Assembly: GCF_900114715.1 (NCBI RefSeq) | Contig: NZ_FOTY01000004.1 | Location: forward strand, 62,001 to 126,000 | Reading direction: 5' to 3' | Length of the DNA: 64,000 bases | DNA from: Salibacterium qingdaonense | GTDB lineage: Bacteria > Bacillota > Bacilli > Bacillales > Marinococcaceae | Shown here: piece by piece, positions 1 through 9,700 of the stretch | How the letters are laid out: each line of letters opens with the position of its first letter | How positions within the stretch are numbered: position 1 is the first letter of the stretch | The notes under the pieces: model-generated | What the model was told of the DNA's origin: nothing | The model's database searches: none | The model's input: only the letters and a program-made list of their open reading frames with translations | Made by a program: the position numbers and the translations under genes

Positions 1-13
1 TTCATTTCATGTT

Positions 14-21
14 CCACCTCT
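14..21 (-). promoter_or_regulatory. Ribosome binding site of a leftward gene outside the window
   Basis: Read on the minus strand this is GAGGTGG, followed by ATG codons ending at bases 8 and 3. The first ATG runs into TGA after two codons, so the second (bases 5-3) is the likelier start. Only five bases of the gene lie in the window, so nothing can be said about its product. Upstream, bases 40-80 hold two copies of TGTATAAAT, an AT-rich stretch suited to a promoter, but no good -35/-10 pair stands out. Confidence 0.3.
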
Positions 22-151
22 TACTCTAATATCGTTATGATTGTATAAATACATATCACAATGTATAAATTTACAAACGTAATTATATAGGAGGTGGGCA
101 CGGTATACAATAGGAAATATAAATTTCAAACAATTACCGGGCAACGTAACA

Positions 152-931
152 TCACAAGACAGTAGAAAGATCTGTTAGAGACTGAATTTCATGATCGAAA
201 TAAATACTATGCTCAGGTTCTTTTTCTGTGCGGTTGAGCCATATGCTTCGTATGCCCGCCTTATTGGCGCCGTCGATATCAGTCAGAAGATTGTCACCGA
301 TCATAACTGCATCTTCCGGTGCGGTATCGAGCAGTCTTAATGAGTGTTTGAAGATGGACGGATCGGGCTTGCCGAAACCAAACGCACCGGAGACGACGAT
401 GTAGTCAAAATACGGAACAAGCTGCGGGGTCATTTCCAGTTTGGTGTTCTGAAGCGAAGGCGCCCCGTTTGTAAGAAGCAGCAGGTGGTGGTCTTTTTTC
501 AGTTCTTCCAGCATTTCAAATGTATCCGGATAAACGTAAGGAAGGTGCCTGCGGTGATACGGAAACCGCGCTGCAAGCCGGATTCCAAGTTCTACATCCT
601 CGATACCGTGCCGGCGCAGGGATTCGATCCATGTCCGCTGCTGATAATCGGGCATTTCCCTGTTCATTTTGCGGAATCCTTTGTCTGTTTTATCTGGAAA
701 CGTTCCCCAGAGACCTTCAAATGGATTGATCCCGATTTTTTGAGTGAAGGGATAGAAATCGTATTCTGCATACAGCTGCCCTGCCGTTTCCCGTACCGTA
801 TTTTCAAATACTGCCGGATCTATGCCGGTTACTTCTCCGGCTTCCATGCAGACAGCCCTTAATGCTTCCTTTACGCTTTTTTTATCCCAGAGCAGGGTAT
901 CGTCCAAATCAAATAATAGAGCATTTGCCAT
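152..931 (-). CDS. HAD-superfamily hydrolase (subfamily IA, YjjG / phosphoglycolate phosphatase-like)
   Basis: A 259-residue cytosolic phosphatase of the haloacid dehalogenase superfamily. All four HAD motifs are visible: motif I DLDDT at residues 8-12 (the first Asp is the nucleophile), motif II LLTNG near residue 153, motif III with its Lys in FGKPD, and motif IV GDNLLTD, whose acidic residues bind Mg. The long insert between motif I and II is the helical C1-type cap seen in subfamily IA. The start is supported by AAAGGAG a few bases upstream on the minus strand. The natural substrate cannot be read from the sequence; sugar phosphates, phosphoglycolate or modified nucleotides are all known for this subfamily. 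It is transcribed away from odhAB and looks monocistronic. Confidence 0.85.
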   Translation of the reverse strand: MANALLFDLDDTLLWDKKSVKEALRAVCMEAGEVTGIDPAVFENTVRETAGQLYAEYDFYPFTQKIGINPFEGLWGTFPDKTDKGFRKMNREMPDYQQRTWIESLRRHGIEDVELGIRLAARFPYHRRHLPYVYPDTFEMLEELKKDHHLLLLTNGAPSLQNTKLEMTPQLVPYFDYIVVSGAFGFGKPDPSIFKHSLRLLDTAPEDAVMIGDNLLTDIDGANKAGIRSIWLNRTEKEPEHSIYFDHEIQSLTDLSTVL

Positions 932-1414
932 GATAGATTCTCCTTTCTTATTCTTTTTGTTATTATAACCTCCGAAGTCTGCTCAAGCATCAAAGAATTT
1001 TGACAGGGGTCTTTTCATATAAAGGAAATGATGTACAATATGATTAGACATTTACCTGCTGCCGGATGTCTTATATTGTTAATGAAGCAGAAGGCGTTTA
1101 TCCCGGTTGGCAGCGGCATTGGATTAACGGATGTGTATCCGGTTACCCCAAAAAATTTTTTATACAAAATTACACCTGGTTTCTTCATATTTATCTACTT
1201 GGTCAATGTGACCTTATTATTAACTGCACAGCTTTTGAGAAGCCTTTACCCGCATGTTAAAATAAATTGTAGCGTTAAAGAAAGCAATGAAGCAGGTTTG
1301 TAACCAGCGAGAGGGGGGAGTGGAAAACATCCGCCTTGTATACTGTCATCATGCCAAATCGTCTACATACTTTTCAAAATCCAACTATCACGTACCATTT
1401 GGAGGTAGAGCCAG
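932..1414. other. Divergent intergenic region between HAD gene and odhA
   Basis: These 483 bases separate the divergent HAD gene and odhA. Two short plus-strand frames (1028-1303 and 1066-1260) overlap each other, lack a ribosome binding site and have no recognisable product, so I treat the region as non-coding. It carries a candidate odhA promoter (listed separately) and an isolated TTGACA at 1000-1005 without a well-spaced -10. Confidence 0.5.
1235..1263 (+). promoter_or_regulatory. Candidate SigmaA promoter of odhAB
   Basis: TTGAGA at 1235-1240 and TAAAAT at 1258-1263 are separated by 17 bases, a good vegetative promoter. It would give odhA a leader of roughly 145 bases. Nothing in the leader resembles a known riboswitch or a clear terminator. 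Confidence 0.4.
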
Positions 1415-4255
1415 ATGAGCAAAAACGAAGCCAGGCAGGAACCATGGGAAGAATTTTTTGGTCCAAACCTGGGCTATTTAATGGACCTTTATGAACAATA
1501 CAAAGAAAACCCGGAATCAGTTGAGGAAGAAACACGGAAATGGTTTGACACCTACGGGGCTCCTAAAGAACAGGGTATGCCTACGAATGGAGCAGCCATG
1601 CCGGCACCTTCTGAATCAACAGCGTCAGAAAGAGACATTATTAATAAAACAGCAGCGGCTGTAAGATTGGCCGATAATATCAGAATACACGGGCACCTTT
1701 CAGCTGATGTTAATCCACTTCAGGAGCCCGGCGGTGAAACATCATTTCTGAAAAGTGAAGAATACGGCTTATCAGAAGAAGATCTTGAGCGGATGCCTGC
1801 TGATTTATTCTGCCCGGATGCACCTGATCATATTGAAAATGGACTGGAAGCGGTGAACCACTTAAAGAGAATGTACACGAGATCGATTGCGTTTGAATTC
1901 GATCATGTCCATGACGTGGAAGAACATCAGTGGCTGAATAAGCAGGTGGAATCCGGCGGGATATACCAATCCCTTTCTGAGGAAAAGCGGAGAAAAGCGC
2001 TGCAGAGTCTCACTGATGTTGAAAGTTTTGAGCAGTTCGTCCACAAAACATTTACAGGACAGAAACGTTTTTCGATTGAAGGATTGGACACTCTCGTTCC
2101 GATGCTGGATGATTTTTCTGAGGATGCCATTAAGGACGGCGCCCGCGATGTGATGATCGGCATGGCGCACCGCGGCCGGCTGAGTGTACTTGCTCACGTG
2201 CTTGGTAAACCTTATGATCTTATCTTTTCGGAGTTTCAGCATGCACCGAATAAAGATCTTGTTCCATCCGAAGGGTCTATCGGAATCAATTACGGATGGA
2301 CAGGGGATGTGAAATACCATCTCGGTGCTCACAAAAAAGTGGAGCAGGAAACATTTGAATCCCGAATCACTCTGGCGAACAATCCAAGCCACCTGGAATT
2401 TGTCAATCCGGTAGTTGAAGGTTACGCCCGGGCTTCCCAGGATGACAATTCCCGTCCCGGTTTCCCGCAGCAGGACACTTCCAGAGCGGCAGCTGTGCTG
2501 ATTCACGGCGACGCTGCTTTTCCGGGAGAAGGTATTGTGACAGAAACACTGAATATGAGCCGTCTGAAGGGATACCAAACAGGAGGTACCCTCCACATTA
2601 TTGCCAACAATCAGCTTGGTTTTACCACAGATACTCATGATTCCAGATCAACAACTTATGCAAGCGACCCTGCAAAAGGTTTTGAGATTCCTATCGTTCA
2701 TGTCAATGCAGATGATCCTGACGCCTGTATGGCGGCTGTGAAGCTGGCTTATGAATACAGAGATCGTTTCAGCAAAGATTTTCTGATCGACTTGATCGGC
2801 TACCGCAGATTCGGCCACAATGAAATGGACGAGCCGACAGCGACACAGCCTCACATGTATGATGCGATTAAACAGCATCCAACCGTACGGAAAGTTTATG
2901 CAGATGAACTCGAAAAAGAAAACATCATGAGCAGTGAAGAATCCGACAAACTGAAAGAGGATGCACAGCAGTTCTTATCCTCTCAGTATGAAAAAGTAGC
3001 CGACGCCATGCAGGAAGAACCGGAGGAAGAAGAGATTCCGGAAGAAGTGGAACGCAGACTTCCTGCTGTTGATACCTCTTATGATGCTGACGAATTGAAA
3101 CAAATCAATGAAGAACTGATAACCTGGCCGGAAGGATTCAGTGTCTTCCCGAAGCTGAAAAAAATACTGGAACGCCGCCATGGACAGTTTGAAGAAGGCG
3201 GAAAAATTGACTGGGCACATGCAGAAACACTTGCGTATGCCACTATCATTGCCGACGGGACGCCGGTACGCCTTACCGGACAGGATACTCAGCGGGGAAC
3301 GTTTGCCCAGCGTCATCTCGTCCTGCATGACTATAAAAATGGAGATATTTATTCGCCGCTTCATACTCTCTCCAAAGCGGAGGCCTCCTTTGCCATTTAC
3401 AACAGCCCGCTTTCCGAGGCTTCCATTGTTGGTTTTGAATACGGATATAATGTTCACGAACCGAGCACCCTTGTTTTGTGGGAAGCGCAGTTTGGGGACT
3501 TTGCCAATGCCGCTCAGGTAATTTTTGATCAGTTTATTTCCGCCGGCCGTGCGAAGTGGGGACAGAAATCCGGCATTGTATTTCTACTTCCGCATGCCTA
3601 TGAAGGACAGGGACCGGAACACTCCAGCGCCCGCCTGGAACGTTTTCTGACACTGGCTGCTGAGAACAACTGGAATGTAGCAAACCTTACAAGTTCAGCC
3701 CAGTACTTTCATCTGCTGCGCCGGCAGGCTGCGACGCTCGGAACAGAAGAAATGAGACCACTTGTGCTTATGACACCAAAGAGCCTTCTTCGGAACCAGA
3801 ATGTTGCGTCTGCTCCGGAAGAATTGACTAACGATTCCTTTCACCCGGTAATGGAAGAACCTCTTACCGGGAAAGAAAAAGACAATGTGACACGGATGCT
3901 TTTTGCTTCCGGTAAAATAGCTGTTGATCTTCATGAAGCAATAGATGAAGAGAGTGTCCCGGACTGGGTGCATATTATCCGGGTGGAAGAACTGTATCCT
4001 TTCCCGGAAGAAGAAATACAGCAGATTCTGGCGCAGTATCCAAATGTCGAGGAGATACGATGGGTACAGGAAGAACCAAAAAACATGGGAGCCTGGAGTT
4101 ATATTCAGCCGCTGCTGCGCGGCATCGCACCGGAAAATGCAGAAACCGGGTATATTGGAAGAAGAAGACGCTCCAGCCCGTCTGAAGGCGATCCAAAAGC
4201 ACACAAGAAAGAACAAAGCCGTATCATTAACAATGCCCTGACAGGAAAAGAATAA
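1415..4255 (+). CDS. odhA: 2-oxoglutarate dehydrogenase E1 component
   Basis: Thiamine-diphosphate-dependent decarboxylase of the 2-oxoglutarate dehydrogenase complex, turning 2-oxoglutarate into a succinyl group passed to the lipoyl arm of E2 in the TCA cycle. The 946 residues match the usual length of Bacillus OdhA (about 944). The N-terminus has the family's E2-binding segment ([20 protein letters not shown]), the middle has the ThDP/Mg motif GDAAFPGEG and the NNQLGFTT stretch, and the C-terminal transketolase-like half includes [11 protein letters not shown] and [19 protein letters not shown] at 1401-1405 fixes the start. The gene lies 13 bases upstream of odhB with no terminator between, so the two form one operon. 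The E3 subunit (dihydrolipoamide dehydrogenase) is not in the window, which is usual because it is shared with pyruvate dehydrogenase. Confidence 0.97.
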   Translation: MSKNEARQEPWEEFFGPNLGYLMDLYEQYKENPESVEEETRKWFDTYGAPKEQGMPTNGAAMPAPSESTASERDIINKTAAAVRLADNIRIHGHLSADVNPLQEPGGETSFLKSEEYGLSEEDLERMPADLFCPDAPDHIENGLEAVNHLKRMYTRSIAFEFDHVHDVEEHQWLNKQVESGGIYQSLSEEKRRKALQSLTDVESFEQFVHKTFTGQKRFSIEGLDTLVPMLDDFSEDAIKDGARDVMIGMAHRGRLSVLAHVLGKPYDLIFSEFQHAPNKDLVPSEGSIGINYGWTGDVKYHLGAHKKVEQETFESRITLANNPSHLEFVNPVVEGYARASQDDNSRPGFPQQDTSRAAAVLIHGDAAFPGEGIVTETLNMSRLKGYQTGGTLHIIANNQLGFTTDTHDSRSTTYASDPAKGFEIPIVHVNADDPDACMAAVKLAYEYRDRFSKDFLIDLIGYRRFGHNEMDEPTATQPHMYDAIKQHPTVRKVYADELEKENIMSSEESDKLKEDAQQFLSSQYEKVADAMQEEPEEEEIPEEVERRLPAVDTSYDADELKQINEELITWPEGFSVFPKLKKILERRHGQFEEGGKIDWAHAETLAYATIIADGTPVRLTGQDTQRGTFAQRHLVLHDYKNGDIYSPLHTLSKAEASFAIYNSPLSEASIVGFEYGYNVHEPSTLVLWEAQFGDFANAAQVIFDQFISAGRAKWGQKSGIVFLLPHAYEGQGPEHSSARLERFLTLAAENNWNVANLTSSAQYFHLLRRQAATLGTEEMRPLVLMTPKSLLRNQNVASAPEELTNDSFHPVMEEPLTGKEKDNVTRMLFASGKIAVDLHEAIDEESVPDWVHIIRVEELYPFPEEEIQQILAQYPNVEEIRWVQEEPKNMGAWSYIQPLLRGIAPENAETGYIGRRRRSSPSEGDPKAHKKEQSRIINNALTGKE

Positions 4256-4268
4256 GGAGGACTCATTC

Positions 4269-5543
4269 ATGGCGGAAATTAAAGTACCAGAGCTTGCGGA
4301 ATCCATTACCGAAGGAACGATTGCAGAATGGTTGAAACAGCCGGGTGACGCAGTCGAAAAAGGCGAAAACATTGCTGAGCTTGAAACCGACAAAATTAAT
4401 GTGGAGATAACATCCGAACATACCGGTGTCATCCAGGATTTGTCCAAAGAAGCTGGGGACACAGTGGAAGTCGGCGACGTTATCGGTCATATCGATGAAA
4501 ACGGACAGGCATCCGGATCTGCCGGAAGCGGTGCGGCTTCTGCAGAGGAAAGTGCTCCGGAAAAAGCAGCGGAGCCGGCTGAAACAACGTCAGCAGAAGA
4601 AGAAAGCAGCGACGAACCGGATGATAATTCCGGTGAACGCCCTGTAGCATCTCCTGCAGCACGTAAAATGGCCAGAGAAAAAGGTCTGGATTTAAACGCA
4701 GTACCGACGAAAGATCCTATGGGACGGGTTAGAAAAGAAGACGTAGAAAACTATGAAAGCAATAAAGCCGCAGCTTCTGCTGCCAAGCAGCAGGCACCGG
4801 CCAAGGAAAGCGCCCCAGCACCAAAAGACGAATTTGACGGAAAACCGGTGGAGCGCAAAAGAATGTCAAGACGCCGCCAGACGATTGCAAACCGTCTTGT
4901 TGATGTCCAGCAGAATACAGCGATGCTTTCCACATTTAATGAAATTGATATGAGTGCCGTTATGGATGTCCGTAAGCGATGGAAAGAAACATTTCAGGAA
5001 CAGCACGATGTCCGGCTCGGTTTCATGTCCTTTTTCACTAAAGCGGTCATTGCTGCACTCAAGCAGTTCCCGCTTCTCAATGCCGAAATTGACGGCAATG
5101 AGGTTATTGAAAAACAGTTCTATGACATTGGTATGGCTGTTTCCACCGAAGACGGTCTCGTTGTACCTGTTGTAAGAGAAGCCGACCGTAAATCGTTTGC
5201 TGAACTGGAACAGGAAGTCGTAGATCTTTCCCTGAAAGCGCGTGACAATAAACTTGGACTGAAAGACCTGCAGGGAGGTTCCTTTACGATTACAAACGGC
5301 GGTGTATTTGGATCGCTTCTCTCCACACCGATCCTGAATGCTCCGCAGGTTGGTATTCTCGGCATGCACAAAATCCAGTGGCGTCCTGTGGCAATCGATC
5401 AGGAAAACATGGAAAACCGGCCGATGATGTACATCGCGCTGTCCTATGACCACCGCATCGTAGACGGAAAAGAAGCTGTCAGCTTCCTTGTTAAAATCAA
5501 GGAACTTCTTGAAAATCCGGAATCCCTCATGCTCGAAGGCTGA
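4269..5543 (+). CDS. odhB: 2-oxoglutarate dehydrogenase E2 (dihydrolipoyllysine succinyltransferase)
   Basis: Core acyltransferase of the 2-oxoglutarate dehydrogenase complex, transferring the succinyl group from lipoamide to CoA. The 424 residues divide into a lipoyl domain (1-80, with the lipoylated Lys42 in ETDKINVE), an acidic Ala/Ser/Glu-rich linker (about 80-120), a peripheral subunit-binding domain (about 125-160, [16 protein letters not shown]), a second flexible linker, and the catalytic domain (about 190-424) ending in SYDHRIVDG, where the His is the active-site residue. The start follows AAGGAGG at 4255-4261. Transcription ends at the strong hairpin 43 bases downstream. Confidence 0.97.
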   Translation: MAEIKVPELAESITEGTIAEWLKQPGDAVEKGENIAELETDKINVEITSEHTGVIQDLSKEAGDTVEVGDVIGHIDENGQASGSAGSGAASAEESAPEKAAEPAETTSAEEESSDEPDDNSGERPVASPAARKMAREKGLDLNAVPTKDPMGRVRKEDVENYESNKAAASAAKQQAPAKESAPAPKDEFDGKPVERKRMSRRRQTIANRLVDVQQNTAMLSTFNEIDMSAVMDVRKRWKETFQEQHDVRLGFMSFFTKAVIAALKQFPLLNAEIDGNEVIEKQFYDIGMAVSTEDGLVVPVVREADRKSFAELEQEVVDLSLKARDNKLGLKDLQGGSFTITNGGVFGSLLSTPILNAPQVGILGMHKIQWRPVAIDQENMENRPMMYIALSYDHRIVDGKEAVSFLVKIKELLENPESLMLEG

Positions 5544-5559
5544 TATACTCCCCGGGAAA

Positions 5560-5627
5560 GTATGGGACAAAACTTTTAAAGCAGCAAAAATGCCGAACGA
5601 TTTCCTGAAATCGTTCGGCATTTTTTA
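5560..5627 (+). repeat. Dispersed repeat containing the odhB terminator (copy A)
   Basis: The segment starts with TATGGGACAAAAC and ends in the hairpin AAAAATGCCGAACGATTT / AAATCGTTCGGCATTTTTT (5586-5627), an ideal intrinsic terminator for odhAB. A second copy of the whole ~68-base segment lies in the opposite orientation at 47497-47564, sharing both the GGGACAAAAC head and the same hairpin arms. Confidence 0.75.
5586..5627 (+). terminator. Intrinsic terminator of odhAB
   Basis: Perfect inverted repeat with arms of about 18 bases around a CCTG loop, followed by a run of six T. The A-run on the other flank makes it potentially bidirectional. Confidence 0.9.
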
Positions 5628-5639
5628 TTCCTGCTTGAT

Positions 5640-6130
5640 ATCAACAATGGATTCTAAGGCACTTTAGGGTATCACGCAGCCTCTTAAACGTCGTCATGAA
5701 TGATTCATAAGGCACTTTAGAGGTTTTCGTGTCCCCGTAAACGTCATCATGAGCAGATCGAGATGCGTTCAGCGGGGGAAACGTACGAGCTGACGCAGCA
5801 AAAAGCCCGCGTCGCTACGTGAAATGAGAGATGAATAGTCATAAGGTAACCAACGCTCCCCCCAAACGTCATTATCCTGTGGAAGTATGACACGTGCGGA
5901 CGCCGTCCCTGACCGCACATCTGTACCGGGTGTAGAATGTTGTCCGACCCTCTTTTTGCTGGGTACTTTTTCTCTGCCTGGGAGGCGCAGCTAAGTGATG
6001 TTTAAACTATCTATAACTATCTTTTAATCTATATCAAGCTTCTATATGAGTGACATATATCGATGAAAAGTCACATTACTCGATGAATAGATAATATGTA
6101 AAAATAAATTAAAATTCCTCGTTGTATCTA
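5640..6130. repeat. Gene-free region with imperfect direct repeats
   Basis: No convincing gene occurs between odhB and 6211. A module beginning AAGG(CACTTTAG) and followed 30-31 bases later by AAACGTC(A/G)T(C/T)AT occurs three times: 5656-5699, 5709-5752 and, more degenerate, 5843-5886. The first two are exactly 53 bases apart. Two adjoining 20-base units, 6051-6070 and 6071-6090, share the pattern T-ACAT-A-TCGATGAA-AG and sit 40 bases upstream of the next promoter. The rest shows no recognised feature. Confidence 0.55.
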
Positions 6131-6161
6131 TTGATAAATAGGTGTATCTCTGTGTTATAAT
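6131..6161 (+). promoter_or_regulatory. Candidate extended -10 promoter
   Basis: TTGATA at 6131-6136 and TATAAT at 6156-6161 with a TG one base before the -10 (TGTTATAAT), the extended -10 form that tolerates the long 19-base spacer. It lies about 50 bases upstream of the small gene at 6211. Confidence 0.6.
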
Positions 6162-6210
6162 CATAGTACACAAAATAATTGTGACGATTTGCAAGGGGGA
6201 GGTCCTGAAA

Positions 6211-6522
6211 ATGAACCGCATCAATCTGGACAAAAAATCGGCGGCGTGGATAAGTAAAAATGGTGGTGTCGTTTGTTTATATCCATTTTACCCTTTCAGT
6301 CATAATAAAGAGCGCGGACCTCTGGACGTTATGATGTCATTTGAAAGTCCTGTTACAGAAATGGATTATAAAGCAACTACCTGCCACAGCGGAGTCGTAC
6401 TTTATATTCACCGTGACTTGGAGATTAAACGCGAGCTTCGAATCAGAATAAACGGGTTCGGACCGTTTCAACACCTCAGCTGCTCAGGAATTAAGCATTT
6501 TAAAAAGAAATCAGGAGCCTGA
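6211..6522 (+). CDS. Small conserved protein, possibly of the HesB-like 'CC/Se motif' family
   Basis: A 103-residue protein. An upstream in-frame ATG exists at 6142, but AAGGGGGAGG at 6193-6202 points to the ATG at 6211. The opening NLDKKSAAWISKNGG and the closing pattern (GVVLYIHRDLEIKRELRIRI, then a short GFGPFQHLSCSGI tail) resemble, from memory, a family of small Bacillaceae proteins related to the HesB/IscA fold. The central Cys-Cys (or Cys-selenocysteine) that gives that family its name is not present here: the region instead reads LYPFYPFSHNKERGPLDV. The assignment is therefore tentative and the function unknown. It is monocistronic, with its own promoter and terminator. Confidence 0.6.
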   Translation: MNRINLDKKSAAWISKNGGVVCLYPFYPFSHNKERGPLDVMMSFESPVTEMDYKATTCHSGVVLYIHRDLEIKRELRIRINGFGPFQHLSCSGIKHFKKKSGA

Positions 6523-6595
6523 AAATTGTTAAAAAACAAACATTTCTGCTTTTTGGCGGAAATCAGAGAGGATTTCTTCTTAGTGATCCTCCCGT

Positions 6596-6638
6596 AAAAA
6601 AGACTGTTCCTGCCTGGGTGGGAAACAGTCTTTTTTTT
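6596..6638 (+). terminator. Intrinsic terminator
   Basis: Arms AAAAAAGACTGTTCC and GGAAACAGTCTTTTTT around a 10-base loop, ending in eight T. It isolates the small gene at 6211 from the addBA operon. Confidence 0.9.
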
Positions 6639-6785
6639 ACGCAGCTAAAAGCACCATGCAGCAAAGTGGTTCTGTACTGAATACGTCAAGACTTTATCTT
6701 TCCTCTATATTTGTATAAAATAAAAAAAGCGAACATATGATTTCCGTTGGTTTTACAATACCTCAAGAAATCGGGGGGAAGAATC

Positions 6786-9700
6786 ATGACCATTCGTTTT
6801 TTTACAGGAAGAACGGGAACTGGAAAAACGTCCACCATCCAAAATGAGATGATTCATTCATTGCAGAACAAAGCGGCACCGGATACGTCGATTATTTATC
6901 TTGTGCCGGATCAAATGACCTTTCAGGCGGAACAGAGTCTCGTTTCAGCGCTGGGAACCGGATTTACCAATCTGAAAGTGTTGAGTTTTTCCCGTATGGC
7001 CTGGAACGTGCTGCAGGAGACCGGCGGAATTACCCGTACATATCTGCAGCAGCATGGGATTCATGTACTGATTCGTAAGATCATCGAAGAAAACAAAGAG
7101 AAATTTCGTCTGTATGAGTCCGCTGCCGGAAAATCCGGTTTTATCGAGCAGATGGAACAGTTTATTACCGAATGCAAACGACAGATGGTATCCATGCCGG
7201 GACTTCATGAAAAATTGGAGGAACTCGATAACAAGGAAGATAAATCCAGCCGGGACAACGTACTTTCCGATAAAATTCATGATATTGTGACCATCTGGGA
7301 AAACACCGAGGAAGTTCTCGAAGGGCAGTATGCCGGCGCCGAAGAATACCTGCAGCTGCTGGCTGAAAAGGTGAAAGACTCTGCCTTTCTGCAGAATGCT
7401 GAATTATACATCGATGGCTTTCATTCTTTTACACCGCAGGAATACAGCGTGCTGCAGGCCCTTTTTCAATGTTGTTCCCATGTGACCACTGCCTTGACGA
7501 TGGACAGGCCTGAACCTGACCAGATGCCGTCAATGCTTGACTTATTTTATCAACCAGCGCGCACCTATCAAAAACTGTCGGCACTGGCGGGAGAGCTTAC
7601 ATCAGACGAAGGACAGACCATCCATTTTTCTGTAAACCAAAAACACCGCAGCGGAGGACTTTTGCATCTGGAACAGACATTTGAAAAAAGACCCGCACAG
7701 CAAGGTCCAGTGGATGATGACATTTATCTTGCGACGGCGGTGAACCGGCGGACAGAAATCGAAGCATCGGCCCGTGAAATTAATGAACTTGTCCGAAGCG
7801 GATACCGCTATAAAGACATTGCCGTTGTGACCCGCAACTCGATGGACTACAGCGAAATGCTGCAGTCTGTATTCCGTGATTACGGCATCCCTTTATTCAT
7901 GGATGAAAAACGTCCGATGCTCAACCATCCGGTGGTGGAATTTCTTCGTTCCTCCCTGGAAGCTTTATCGCAAAGGTGGAGATACGAACCGTTGTTCCGG
8001 GCATGGAAAACGGATATGTTTTTTGATCTGGATGAAGATTGGAGAGCGGCGAAAGAAGAGCTTGATCGTCTCGAGAATTATGTCCTGGCATATGGTATTC
8101 AGGAAAAACACTGGAAACAAAAAGAAGATTGGTCCTATACAAAAACACACACCTCTGCCGAAGAAGGAACCAAAGCCGTACAGGACGTTTCCGCGGAAGA
8201 GCAGTTGAACCAATCCAGAAGACGCCTCACCTTCCCGCTTTTAAACCTTGAGAAGCAAATGAAAAAAGCCAAAACAGTAAAAGACTACTGTGCCGTTCTG
8301 TATACCTTTATGGAAGAGCTTTCGATTGCTGAAAAAATTGAAAAGATACGGGATGAAGATCTCGCAAAACAGAACCTGTCAAAAGCGGGCGAACATGATC
8401 AGGTCTGGAACGCGGTGATAGATTTACTCGAACAGATGGTAGAAATGGCAGGAGAGGAGAATGTTTCATTTGATACATTTTATCAAATGATGGAAACCGG
8501 CTTTGATTCCATGTCTTTTGCGATTGTTCCTCCTGCTGTCGACCAGGTGACGGCCGCTGATATGGAACGTTCCCGCGTAGGAGACGTCCGTGTATGCTTT
8601 ATTCTCGGAGTAAATGAAGGGATTCTTCCCGCCTCCTTTGAAGAAGAAGGGCTATTATCGGATGAAGAGCGGCAGTGGTTTGCGCGCGAAGGAATAGAAC
8701 TTGCCGATGACGCGGGGACAAGACTGTTGAATGAATCCTTTCTCATTTACCGGGCACTCACCCTCCCTCGTGAGAAACTGTATATCAGCCGGCCCCTGGC
8801 AGATGAAGAAGGGCAGTCGCTGCAGACATCGGGACTCATCACCCAGATTCAGAACCTGTTTCCAGAGCTTGAAGATAAGCTCCTTTACAATGAACCACAA
8901 GAGTACCCGGAAAAAGAACAGGAAGCTTTCGCCGGCGCCAACCGCAAAACCCGCTCCTTTTTGACGTACCAGCTGCAGCGCTGGAAACAGGGATATCCTG
9001 TTGCTCCTGTCTGGTGGGAGGTATACAACTGGTTCACTGCCAATGCCGACCGTCCTTCTTTGCAGATGATGGTCGACAGCCTGTTTTTTACGAACAAAGC
9101 AGAACCCGTTCCCCCGCATTTAACAAAGCAGCTCTACGGTGAGACACTGAAAACAAGTGTCTCAAGGTTCGAGCAGTTCGAGTCTTGTGCGTTTGCCCAA
9201 TTTGCATCCTACGGTCTTCGGCTGCAGGAACGTGAACTGTACAAATTGGAAGCCCCTGATATCGGGCAGTTGTTTCATGGAGCGCTTAAGGAAATGAGCG
9301 AACAGGTCCAGGAATCCGGACAAGAATGGGGAAGGCTCTCAAGAGAAGAATGCCGCTCCTATGCAAAACAGTCTGTCGGACGTGTTGTACCATCGATACA
9401 AAAAGAAATTCTTTTAAGCAGCAGCCGCTACCGTTACCTGCAGCAAAAACTTGAAAATACAGTAGTCCGGGCAGCTGATATTCTGCGGCAGCAGGCTGGC
9501 GTTTCAGGGTTCACACCGATGGGACTGGAACTTGGATTTGGTCCTGGAGAAACACTGCCTCCGCTCAGCTTCATGTTATCAGACGGTACAAAGATGGAAG
9601 TCGCAGGCCGCATTGACCGGGTGGATGGTGCCGAAGGAGAAGACGGGTTCTACGTTCGTATTATCGACTATAAATCCGGAGCCAAGGATATACGTCTGTC

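Noticed and set aside
344-862. 172-codon frame on the plus strand
   Set aside because: Entirely antisense to the HAD gene, which has clear motifs; a shadow frame.
1028-1303. Two overlapping short plus-strand frames (91 and 64 codons) upstream of odhA
   Set aside because: No ribosome binding site, low-complexity hydrophobic product, mutually overlapping, and the region carries the likely odhA promoter.
1862-2638. 258-codon minus-strand frame inside odhA
   Set aside because: Antisense to a fully conserved dehydrogenase; no ribosome binding site and no recognisable product.
5650-5890. Direct repeats considered as a CRISPR array
   Set aside because: Only three imperfect copies with unequal spacing (53 and 134 bases), internal divergence and no cas genes.
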